Positions 33,536 to 43,971 of a stretch of DNA of 64,000 bases are shown here, in pieces (position 1 is the first letter of the stretch; each line of letters begins with the position of its first letter). Location of the stretch: positions 18,933,407 through 18,997,406 of the forward strand of contig NC_079515.1 of NCBI RefSeq assembly GCF_000801105.2. The letters run 5' to 3'. A program made the position numbers and the translations under genes. Source of the DNA: Raphanus sativus (lineage: Eukaryota; Streptophyta; Magnoliopsida; Brassicales; Brassicaceae). The notes below the pieces were generated by a model. It saw only the letters and a list, made by a program, of their open reading frames with translations, searched no databases and was not told the DNA's origin.

Positions 33536-33900
33536 TAATTCAAAATATCCAAACTTTTTTTTATCTAAATCATCATAATAATTTGGTATTTTATCCAAAA
33601 TAACCAATATTTTATCCGAACTATCCGAACTACCCAAACTATCCGAACCCGAACCGGAACCAAATGAGAACTGAAACTATTTCAGGTATTTTCTGGTTTC
33701 TAGTGTTACTATCTAAACCGAACCGAACCGGAAACTATCCGAACCGAACCAAAATAGGTCAAATAACCAGTGGATCCTCTAACCCCCTATTTGAACTACT
33801 CAAAACCCAAAATACCAGAACCGAACCAAACCGATACCCGAAATGCCTAGGCCTAGTTCTAATATTAAGGTCCTAAAAGTTTATATATATGTATGTAAAC

Positions 33901-34485
33901 GAGAGGTTCTAATCAGGCCTAGAAAGAAAAACAGAACCAAAGAACCAAACCGGAATCGAACCGAACTATCTGAACTGGAACCGAACCAAAGATCCTCAAA
34001 TACTCGAATGGTTCCTATATTTTTATATCTGAAAATAACCGAATCGAACCGGAACCGAACCGAGAACCGAAGTACCCGAATATATAAAAATATTAATTAT
34101 ATATACATATAGCATAGCTAAATAAATATCTATAACTAATTTTTTTCTTAAAAGAATCCAAAAATATCCGAAGATAACTACATTGTTATCTGAAATATCC
34201 AAAGTAATCGAAAATATCTAAACTTTTTTATCTAAATCATCATAATAATTTGGTATTTTATCCTAAATAAGCAATGTTTTATCCGAACTATCTGAACTAC
34301 CCAAACTATCCGAACCCGAACCGAAACCAAATGAGAACCGAAACTATTTCAGGTATTTTCCGGTTTCTAATTTTACTATCCAAACCGAACCAAACTCGAA
34401 ACTATACGAACCCGAACCAAACCAAAAATAGGTTAAGTAACCAGTGGATCCTCTAACCCCCTATCCAAACTACCTGAAACCCGAA
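33901..34485. mobile_element. hAT-type element copy B, right end truncated
   Basis: Starts GGTTCTAATCAGGCCTAG, parallel to copy A, and follows copy A through the CCGAAC repeats and the shared sentence-like block ATCATAATAATTTGGTATTT. It lacks the Helitron and the Emigrant. It loses similarity after CCGAAATTTGGG, so the right terminal repeat is missing. The left flank is also shared with copy A (GAGGTTCTRATCA), which argues for segmental duplication rather than two independent insertions. Confidence 0.7.
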
Positions 34486-34559
34486 ATTTGGGTTAGTTTT
34501 TCATTGAATTGAAATTTGGATATACTTTTACATTTTAAATCAAGTTTTCTCCTTTATTT

Positions 34560-35930
34560 AAAGCTACATTATATTTTGGAAAAATTGCCAAAAGAGAACA
34601 AAAATTCAGCATAGTTGTCCATATAATATAAAACCATCATTTAGTTATCCCTTTAGTATATTTTTTTTCATAATCCAAAAAATAACCTTTGATTAATCTA
34701 ATTAAACATATTAAGCTAATAGATTTAAAAAAAACATTTAAAAAGGGAAAAAAACAAAAATTTTTAAATTTTTTTTAGTAAAATAAAATTCGTAAAATAT
34801 ATAAAATAAAAATAATTTAAAAATTTGTTTTAATAAAACAATAAATAAAATTTATAAAAAAACTTTTTACAAATTTTTATTTTTATAAAAAGTTTAAAAA
34901 GTTTTTGATAAAAATTTAATAAAAATAAAATTAATAAACTTTATAAAAATAAAAATAAAACTTTACAAAGAGTTTTTAATAAAAAAATTTAAACAAACTT
35001 TATAAAAAATATTTTACAAAGAGTTTTTATCAAACTTTTTAATAAAAATAAAACTTTTTATTTTAATAAAATTTTAATAAAAGTAAACTTTATAAAACTA
35101 AAAATAAAACATTAGAAAAAGGTTTTAGTAAAAAACTTTAAATAAACTTTATAAAAAACGTTTACAAAGTCTTTTTTCATAAAAATCTTAAAACATTTGT
35201 AAATTTTTAGTTTTATTAAACTTAAAAAAATAGAACAAGTGTTTGTGAAAATCACAAGATAAACTTTGGAGATATCATAGATTTATGAAGAAAAAAATGT
35301 AAAATCATTTTTTTCATAAGTAAAATCGACCATAACACGTTTTAGGAAGTTAGAATATTTTTAGGAGATTTTTAGAATATTGTTTTAACTGAAACTTAAT
35401 TTATTTTCTCAAAAAATCAGATATTCTTATCCGTAGAATGCGTCTTCTAAAAGTTTAAAAGAATGATAAAAATCCTGAATACAATTTCTACTTTAAGTAG
35501 ACGTAAGAGTACATTGTAGAAAACACATTCTCTGAAATTTAGATTACTTTATAAAAGTACAAGATACATTCTTGGATACCTTTACGATTAGTAGAATGCA
35601 CATTCTTCTTATTTAGAAATTTAGTAAATAGTAGAATGGACTTTCTAAGAATAGTAGATGAATGTGCTTATTTAGAAATCGTTTTCTACTATATCATTTT
35701 TGGTAGAAGACACATTACTTTTAGTAGAACATATTTTAAAACTTTTATTTATCAAGTTTTTGAACAAAACAAAAATTAACAGCTTGTATATATGGGTGTT
35801 TTACTAATTTTTTATATTTTTAATTTTTCTTATTCACAAAATTATTTATTTCAATAGTTTTCAAAAATACCAAAGATAAAAAGGATAAAAAATGGACAAA
35901 AATGGTTTTATACCAAAGGAACAGCAACCT
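34560..35930. repeat. AT-only low-complexity and degenerate tandem repeat region
   Basis: About 34740-35230 is made of imperfect repeats of AAACTTTATAAAAATAAAA and ACTTTACAAAGAGTTTTTAA with almost no G. 35400-35750 holds repeated TAGAATG-type palindromic pieces (TTTAGTAGAA, AGAATGCACATTCT). Both sides of the block contain TATAAAACCAT in opposite orientation (about 34626 and 35904), hinting at one old element. No coding sequence. Confidence 0.4.
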
Positions 35931-36134
35931 AGTTTTTTTGTTTTCTTTCTGCAATTTCTCTTATATGTTTGTGTCTATTTTATGACAAATTAACTATGTA
36001 TACCGTGTCTGTTTAGTCATAAAATCGTCAGTGATGGACCTATGTAATCTAATGGGGGTGTCAAGTGACACTCCTTAAATCAGTATAAGAATTATTTTGT
36101 TCAAAAAAAAAAAAATCAATAGCTCTTTTGGTGA

Positions 36135-36215
36135 AGTTCTTCGCCTTACACCGCCGCCGCCCCACCCCCACCCCCCAACAAGTTCCCGCCCGTCCGTCGC
36201 CCGCCCCCCCCCCCA
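36135..36215. other. C-rich tract with G-quadruplex potential on the minus strand
   Basis: Contains CCGCCGCCGCCCCACCCCCA, CCCCCC and a final run of at least 12 C (about 36202-36213). The minus strand therefore has more than four runs of three or more G with short loops. It stands out strongly from the AT-rich surroundings. It is not part of any gene I can support. Confidence 0.6.
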
Positions 36216-39004
36216 TAGATGTGTTCATTCCTGATTTCTTCATTTGGCTAAATATGTTTTGTACTTTAGTATATTGACATATCTACCTTTGCTTCATCAG
36301 TTTCATTTACAAATTGCCCTGAAATTTGGAACCAAATCTAAACTTCTTCATCAACTGTGAATATTGGGTATCTTTACCAATTTAAAAATATATAATAGAC
36401 AACCCTCTTTTATACTACTGTACACGACAAAAAATCTTATAAGTCGTTTCTTTGATTTTCAGTCTAAAATATGACCATCCAAACTTCATAAGTATATGGT
36501 ATATACATTACAATTTGAATACGTATAAAACAAAATCTCCAAACCATATATTTTTAAGAAACTTCATTTTTTCGTGAGAATGAATAAAAAATTTTATTAT
36601 AAAAAAAATCGCTTTTCAAAATAATAGTATAGATTAATTCTATGACAGTAAACTTAATAGATTGATTACTCTTTGTAACAATACTTTATAGTTATTTAGC
36701 AAAAAAAAAACAATACTTTATAGTTTTAATGGTTTGTTAGTGTTTAGAGAAAATATACTAGACATAATGTTACGTTCACTTCATAAACTATGAATGGTGA
36801 CAACAGTTTGTACGACACGAGATAAGTAAAATACATAGTACAGAACGATTTTATTGCGGTATATATAAGAAAGAAGCACTATACGGAATTAGTGTGGCTA
36901 ATATAAAATAAATAGTACGGGACAATATTTTAATGGTGACATTTAATTTTCAATATATGTATGTTTTGAAGAGAGTAGATCATTTAACAAATTTTGTATA
37001 TTTTTGAGATTTTATTTGTAATTTAAAAATATATATTAAAATAAGTTCCACACAGACCACATTATTATGCTCGCATCGCATCATGCGTTCTAATTTAGCA
37101 AGACTGAAAAATAAAATTTTGATTTTATATTATCTAATTTTTTTCTCTTCTTATAGAAAATAAAATGATGTGAATGGTGACATAGCACTACTAACCGCTC
37201 TATCCCGCTACATTTTTTAACATTTGTCCCCGTAATGATTCTTCTTTTAAATTATTGTCAAGTATATGATTGTTTTTTTCGGTGAAAACCGCAAACATAA
37301 TTTTTACGATTATTAGCAGTTGTTAATTGTTATTGGCGATTAGCAAAGGTTGCATAGAAGATTCATCGGACGTTTGTTTCCTGTTTCCCAATCGGAATCG
37401 GAACTTCGTGGATAATAACATAATTTCGCTTTCAAAACGCTTCAAAAAATATTCTCTTAAAAAACACGTTGGAAACTTACGATTCTATTTTAGAATCATG
37501 CTTCAATTTCTATAAAAAACATAATGTCATAAATCAATAAAAATATAAAATCATAGTTTTAATTTATATAAAATCCAAAATTATATAGTAATGAAATAGA
37601 GAAAATAGAAATATACAAATATTAAAATTAATACTATAAATTATCTTTATGCATTGAACCTTTAATTAATATATATATATATATCATATATTCAAATATA
37701 TTGTGTAAATTATTTATGAATTACGTGTATTTTCACAGTTTTTACATAAAATCATTTCAAAATTACAATAAATGAATAGATGCTTTATTTTAAATTTAAA
37801 TCATATAATTTTTAGTTTAAAATTTTATAAAATTATCTTATATATATAGGGATATACACTTCCAGCACGTACCCACTTCCTAGATTTTTTTAAAAAAATC
37901 GCTTCTGCGTTTCCGCTTCTATTTCCATATAACATAGTTTGCAACAATTACAAAACAATATAAATCAAATTAAATTGTTCCAAACATTTTAAAATCAAAA
38001 GTGGTTTCTGCTAACATTCACGGCGGCGGTTACATAAAAATTATAAAAATATTTTCACAAATGATTTTAAAATTATAACTAAAATTTGGAAAATAAAATA
38101 TTATAAACAAATATATTTTTATTGAATAAAAGTGTCATAATTTATTTTATAAAAACTTTAAACCAAGAATGTTCACTATAATTTTTAATCATTAATATAT
38201 ATACATGTATAATCAAAACAAGATATTCTTTTAAAATTTCTAATATAAATCTTCAAAACAAATTTTATTAAAATTATAACTTTTATCTAAATTTAATACT
38301 AAATAAATAAACGTAATATATTATTGGTTATATTATATTAAAATTATTATATTTTATCATAATAATATGTTTATAATTTTATGATGTTATGATATATTAA
38401 TATTGATCATTTATAATCAAACCGCTGAAAAGGAAATGATAATCAACTGATTGATAGATTGGTTCAAAGATTAAATCATTTGGTTTAGTAATAGCAAAAA
38501 AGCTTCGCGATCAAAAAAACAATTATAACTTTTTTTTTTCAGTTACAAAAAAAAAAAGCTTAGCGATCAAAAAACATTTCTCAAAACTTTTTATTTTCGT
38601 CGGCAATAGGATATCAGATGAAACCTACCCGTCTATGGAAAAATCACTTTAAATCCTAATTTGATCGAGAATAGGTGAACTTTTGAACCAGAGAAAAAAA
38701 GTCGAGGTGAACTTCTACATTGCAATTGTATTAAAACACCACTGTAAAAACTAAAGCCAGGATAATACAAATGGTTCTAAATTGCAATTGCACTGAAACA
38801 CCACTGTAAGAACTCACCAAAAAGAACAAATACCTCTATTTATATTTGACTGGTTGGAACGCACAATTTCGTGTGTAATTGTAGGAGTTTGTGGTTGTAA
38901 ATGTTTTCTGTTTATAGGATTATTAAGCGGTTTTGATACACCAATTTTTTTTTTTTTTTTGGTGTGAGAACCGTTTATCTAAAACTGGATTCTCGACCGT
39001 TTAT
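36216..39004. other. Unassigned AT-rich intergenic sequence
   Basis: No gene recognised. The stretch 37320-38030 has scattered GC-richer pieces (CGGAATCGGAACTTCG, GCTTCTGCGTTTCCGCTTCT, ACGGCGGCGGTTACAT) that may be parts of an old repeat. A (TA)n run lies at about 37668-37685. Confidence 0.4.
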
Positions 39005-39149
39005 AAGAATATAGACCGCAAGTTTGTGAATGCACCGGTGGATATGCCTGAGTTTATGTCTGTAGTTGAAGGGTCCTGGTCCGGCACAGAGGTTTTGCAC
39101 ATCTCTACTTCAGCTTTTTTCAGACTATCAAAGAAGTTGAAAGCTTTAA

Positions 39150-39948
39150 TGTAACGTCCCGACCCGTCCATGGTTAATGGACCATCCACGCCCGTTCTCT
39201 CGGTCCGCGGGCCCCATCCCATCCGACGGTCGGTCGTTAATTTTCCAAGGCTCGAAATCATTGTTTACTGAACCTGCAATCACCACCCGACCTTTTCCCG
39301 TGCTTTGGTCTCACTTACACGGTATAGCAAACTACTTCCCGATAGGTCACCCATCCTTTCACTACTCCGGCCCAAGCACGCTTAACTCTAGAGTTCTGAA
39401 CGGATGTGTGACGGAAAAGGTAAGTCAACTTTAGTGACATAGGTAGCCAAATCTATTCTCTTAAGCCTTTTCAATATCACAACTCGGGATGTTACAATTC
39501 ACCCCCTCTCAAAGAACGCAACGTCCTCGTTGCGCCTCACGACAAGTCTCAAGACGCCTCTCAGGTCAGAACTGAGACGGCTAACCAGCTCTGATACCAC
39601 TTGTAACGCCCCGACCCGCCCACGGCTAATGGGCCACATACGCCCGCTCTCTCGGCCCGTGGGCCCCATCCCATCCGACGGTCGGTCGTTAATTTTCCAA
39701 GGCTCGAAATCATTGTTTACTGACCCTGCAATCACCACCCGACCTTTTCCCGTGCTTTGACCTCACTTACACGGTATCGCAAATCACTTCCCGATAGGTC
39801 AACCATCCTTTCACTACTCCAACCCAAGCACGCTTAACTCTAGAGCTCTAAACGGATGTGTGACGAAAAATGTAAGTCAACTTTGGTGACATAGGTAGCC
39901 AAATCAATTCTCTTAAGCCTTTTCAATATCACAACTCGGGATGTTACA
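39150..39948 (-). mobile_element. TRIM retrotransposon (two 347-bp LTRs), nested in LINE ORF2
   Basis: LTRs are at 39150-39496 and 39602-39948, each from TGTAAC to GTTACA on the plus strand. They differ at about 26 positions by eye, mostly C/T changes. The 5-bp duplication TTTAA flanks the element (39145-39149 and 39949-39953). The 105-base interior has, on the minus strand, GTGGTATCAGAGCTGGT one base after the LTR: a primer-binding site for initiator tRNA-Met. At the other end is a purine tract, GAGAGGGGGTGAAT, before the second LTR. There is no coding capacity, so it must be mobilised in trans. Confidence 0.95.
39584..39600 (-). promoter_or_regulatory. Primer-binding site (initiator tRNA-Met) of the TRIM
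   Basis: The minus strand reads GTGGTATCAGAGCTGGT next to the LTR end. TGGTATCAGAGC is complementary to the 3' end of plant initiator tRNA-Met and primes minus-strand DNA synthesis. Confidence 0.85.
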
Positions 39949-42899
39949 TTTAAAGCCAGTATTGAAGCAGCTCAGTAGAGAAAAGGTGGGGGAAATAGTA
40001 AAGAAGACAAAGGAAGCCTATAAAACTCTTTGTGAGGCCCAAACCAAGACCCTTGCAGATCCTATTCAGAGCAATATTGTGGCAGAATCAGTTGCTTATG
40101 GAAGATGGGTGTTTCTTTCTAATTTGGAGGAGAAGGTTATAAGTCAGAGAGCAAAAATTCACTGGTTAGATGTGGGGATGGTAACAACAAAAGTTTTCAC
40201 AGAGCTGCAAATGTGAGGGAGATACGAAATGCGATAAGGAAGATAAAAAGATTGGATGGTTTGGTAGCAGAAACTCAGGAGGATATCAAAAAAGGAAGCA
40301 ATTGATCACTTTTTAACTTCCTGACTCATAGTCCAGCAGAATACACAAGGATAGAAGTAGAGGAGTTGAAGTCTCTGCTGTCTTTCGAGTGTTCTGAAGA
40401 TGATGGAAGAATGTTGATGAGACAAGTAACTATGGAAGAAATAAGAAAGGTTCTATTCTCAATGGCTGTTGATAAGTTGCCAGGTCCAGATGGATTCACG
40501 AGCGAGTTTTTTAGAGCTACTTGGGTGCTTACAGGAGGGGATTTTGTTATTGCAGTGAAGTCTTTTTCGATAAAGGATTCTTGCCTAAAGGAATAAACTC
40601 TACCATCCTGGTACTTATCCCGAAAAAGAACGATGCAAGCTTCATGAAGGATTACCGACCTATCTCGTGTTGCAACGTCATATGCAAGGTAATCTCCAAG
40701 CTTCTTGCAAATTGTATGAAAGACATTTTTCCTCTGTTCATCTCTGTGAGCCAATCAGCTTTCATGAAAGACAGACTCCTTATAGAGAATGTCTTATTAG
40801 CTTCGGAGTTAGTGAAGAGCTATCATAAGGAATCTGTATCAGAAAGAAGTGCAGTTAAGATTGACATCTCTAAAGCTTTCGACTCTGTTCAGTGGTCCTT
40901 CCTGTTGAATGTGCTTGCTGCTCTTAAGTTCCCGGAGAAGTTCATTCAATGGATTAAGAGATGTATCGAGATGGCTTCCTTTTCCATCTAAGTTAACGGT
41001 GAATTGGCAGGCTATTTAAACAGTAAGAGGGGTTTACGTCAAGACTGCTCTTTATCCCCATTCCTATTTGTCATCAGTATGCAAGTGCTATCAAAACTTC
41101 TTTGATAAAGCGGCAGCTGAGAGGAGAATTGGGTATCATCCTTACTGCAAAGAGTTGAACTTGACTCACATCTGTTTTGCAGACGATGTTTTGGTGTTCT
41201 CAGATGGAAAGAAGAGTTCGATAGAGGGCATTCTAATGGTTTTCCAAGTTTTTGAGAAGATATCGGGGCTTAATATAAGTCTTGAGAAATCAACGCTGTT
41301 TCTTGATGGAGTTAAAGAAGTAGATAGCGTGGCTATTTTGGACCAGTTCCCTTTCGACAAAGGCACACTCCCGGTCATGTATCTTGGACTCCCTCTCCTA
41401 ACAAAGAGAATGACGGTGCATGACTATAACCCTCTTATAGCTAGAATCCGCACTAGAATTGCTTCTTGGACGGCTAGGCATCTCACGTTTGCAGGTAGAC
41501 TCCAATTGATTGGGTCTGTCCTCTATAGCATCACAAACTTCTGGATGTCAGCATACAGATTATCCAATCAATGCATTCAGGAAATAAACAGCATCTGTGT
41601 AGCTTTTCTTTGGCCAGGGCTGGTATTATCCACTCAGAAAGCAAAGGTGGCTTGGGCAGATGTGTGTAAACCGAAAGATGAAGGTGGACTGGGATTAAAA
41701 AATTTATTAGAAGCAAACAGAGTATCCTGTTTAAAGCTAATCTGGCATCTTTTGAGTGGGATATCTTCATTATGGGTGAAGTGGATTTGGAAGTACCTCA
41801 TCAGAAAAATATCTTTTTGGAGTATAAAGGAGGAGAGTACTCTTGGTTCTTGGATGTGGAAGAAGCTACTGAAGCTGAGACCTCTAGCTATGCAGTTGAC
41901 AAATAAGGAAATAAGTAGTGGTGCTAATACTTCATTCTGGTATGAGAAATGGTCGCCACTGGGTCAACTGATTGAGTTAACGGGAGAAAGAGGAATGATG
42001 GATCTTGGCATCCCAAAGAATGCTACTGTGGAGATGGCGATTCAGATGTATAGAACCAGAGGGCATAGAGTTCACACTCTCCGGCTGATAGGTCAAGAGA
42101 TTATGGCAATCAAAAGTAGAGGGCTTAATCAGCAGTATGATATTTGTCTCTAGAAAAGGGAGAATGGAGATTTTAAGGATGATTTTATTACGTCGCATAC
42201 TTGGAATCTCACGAGAAGTACATCCCCAAAAGTAGCTTGGTTTAAAGGAATCTGGTTTGCGGAAGGTACACCTAAGTTCTCTTTTCTTGCTTGGTTAGCT
42301 ATTCACAATAGGCTAGCTACAGGAGATAGAATCCTTAGGTAGAACCCCCAAGCTATCTCTACTTGTTGGTTGTGCAAAGCTGCTTTGGAAACAAAAAATC
42401 ATCTCTTTTTCGAATGCTCTTTTTCTAAAGAAGTTTGGATGGGTACTGTTAAAAATCTGGCGGGTTTGGAAAATATCTATCAATGGAATAGGCTAATTCA
42501 AGCTGTTGTTAACGGGGTTCAAGGGAGAAGTACTACTTTCCTGATGAGATACAGCCTCCAAGCAGTAGCTTATGCGATTTGATATGAGAGAAACTTAAGA
42601 AGAGTGGGAGAGCCTTCTCAACCAGCTGCGTGTGTGATTGCGAGATTGGATAAGTTAATTCGCAATAGAATCACGTCCATTAGAAGAAGAGGAAATGGGA
42701 AGCATGAGAAAGCAATGAGCATTTGGTTCGGAAAAAGCTAAAGAAGGGTATGGAAAATTCGGATGTCTTAAGGAGTTTTTGAAGTTTTATTATTATAAGT
42801 AGTTTGTAGAAAATGAAGCGGTAAAACATTCTGTCAAATTTTTTTTTTTATTTGAATAAATTTAAAATTCTTTCAACAAAAAAAAAGAATATAGACCGC

Positions 42900-43265
42900 T
42901 CTCAGCAATTTTAAAACCACAATTATCTGCTATAACAGATAAGAGGATTTTACCTACCATTTTTAGGGTTTAGCTACTTACCAAACTCACATAACCTAAA
43001 TTTGAAAACACAAAGCGTTGGTCCAATATTCAGTAAGATAAGAGGCTCGTTTAAATTGTTTCCACACAATCTTACAACCCCACCAATCCGCATTATTATG
43101 ATAGTGTCTTAGCAGTCTCTTTTCTTCATTGATTTAATTGATATTGATATTATAAAATAACAACTTTTTGGCATCATTTTCTTTTGGAATATTATTAGTG
43201 CACGTGACGAAATTGTCATCCACATATGGTTGTGTCAATAAGATTGGCCATTTTTACGTGTGATC
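42900..43265. other. Spacer between LINE and hAT element
   Basis: No coding signal or recognised repeat. Confidence 0.4.
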
Positions 43266-43273
43266 TTTATTGG

Positions 43274-43873
43274 TAGGGGTGGCATAGATCGAATAGTACC
43301 ATATTTTTTATTATTTGTTTTTTGTTTTGTATTTCACGGATATCTGATTTTATGATTCGCTGTGTTTTCGTAAAATATGGATATTCGATTTTCCGGGTAT
43401 CCGGAAAATTTATAGACATTAGTAAATATTCATGGATATTTACGAATACTTTATCCATTTTTTTCAATACAAACAAATCTACAAAATGTTATACAAATTT
43501 ATTTTTCTTAATTTTTTTCATAATATAAAAGATAAAATAAAAATTAATGAAAATAAGTGTTATATGATTTTTTTTAATTAATAAATTTTAGAAAATTTTT
43601 GTTTTTATAAAGATTTTATACTTTCTTAATTTTATATTTTATATGTAATTTTATAAAAGATATTAATAAAACTATATGTTAAAATAATAATTATATAAGA
43701 TTATACATTTAAAACTCTATGTTTAGTCATAGATATTCATCTATCTGTATATATGTCGGAACAAATCAGATATTCACTTATATTTTTTTGGTATTTGTGA
43801 TTTGATTCGCCTGTAACCGATATTGATTTTTAATATTTGCTTTACTTCAGAGACTTATGGATTCCCAACCTTA
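43274..43873. mobile_element. Non-autonomous hAT-type element
   Basis: Terminal TAGGGGTGGCATAGATCGAA on the left and CCCAACCTTA on the right are short imperfect inverted repeats of the hAT type. The flanks TTTATTGG (43266-43273) and CTTATTGG (43874-43881) match at 7 of 8 bases. The interior contains GGATATYCG-type subterminal repeats and is AT-rich without a transposase. Exactly 600 bp between the inferred ends. Confidence 0.75.
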
Positions 43874-43971
43874 CTTATTGGTACTTGGTAGGTACCCACT
43901 CGTATATGGAGAATTTTTTTGTTGACAATCAACAGCTATTCTATTAATCAAACTTGAAGTGGTCTAGGTAA

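Larger units (their letters stand above)
32018..33858. mobile_element. hAT-type element copy A, carrying a Helitron and an Emigrant MITE
   Basis: Left end near ATGCCTAGAAGAAAAACAGAACC, right end near CGAAATGCCTAGGCCTAG. The flanks TTCTGATC and TTCTAATA are similar but not identical. CCGAAC-type subterminal repeats lie at both ends (32048-32190 and 33612-33840). The same element is found again just downstream at 33901. Alignment with that copy shows two insertions here, at 32204-32820 and 32980-33535. Confidence 0.7.
39020..42741 (+). pseudogene. LINE ORF2 (RT + zf-RVT), interrupted and frame-broken
   Basis: Reading: FVNAPVDMPEFMSVVEGSWS and FRLSKKLKAL lie before the TRIM insertion, and LKPVLKQLSREKVGEIVKK resumes after it at 39952. 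Then come SMAVDKLPGPDGFTSEFFRA (40462), the block with YRPISCCN (about 40650), VKIDISKAFDSVQWSF (catalytic Asp), GLRQDCSLSPFLF (about 41032; the usual GDP is altered), and CFADDVLVFSDG (about 41171, catalytic pair). The zinc-binding CWLCKAALETKNHLFFECSF is at 42361-42420, with the end near 42741. There are stops at about 40215, 40990, 42151, 42340 and 42581, and frame changes between 40200 and 40600. Confidence 0.9.
39020..42884 (+). mobile_element. 5'-truncated L1-type LINE with poly(A) and 15-bp TSD, carrying a TRIM
   Basis: AAGAATATAGACCGC occurs at 39005-39019 and again at 42885-42899, right after a run of A (about 42878-42886): a target-site duplication. The element starts inside ORF2, upstream of the RT, and runs through RT and the zinc-binding domain to the 3' end. 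Without the TRIM insertion (39150-39948 plus TSD) it is about 3.06 kb. Several in-frame stops show it is dead. Confidence 0.93.

Noticed and set aside
36061..36243. Minus-strand Gly/Arg-rich 60-codon ORF
   Set aside because: Translation of a C-rich homopolymer tract; not protein-like.
37855..37885. Possible Helitron 3' end (ACCCACTTCCTAG) similar to the one at 57581
   Set aside because: No clear hairpin upstream and CTAG is followed by A, not T.
40326..40754. Minus-strand ORF of 142 codons
   Set aside because: Antisense to the plus-strand LINE RT.
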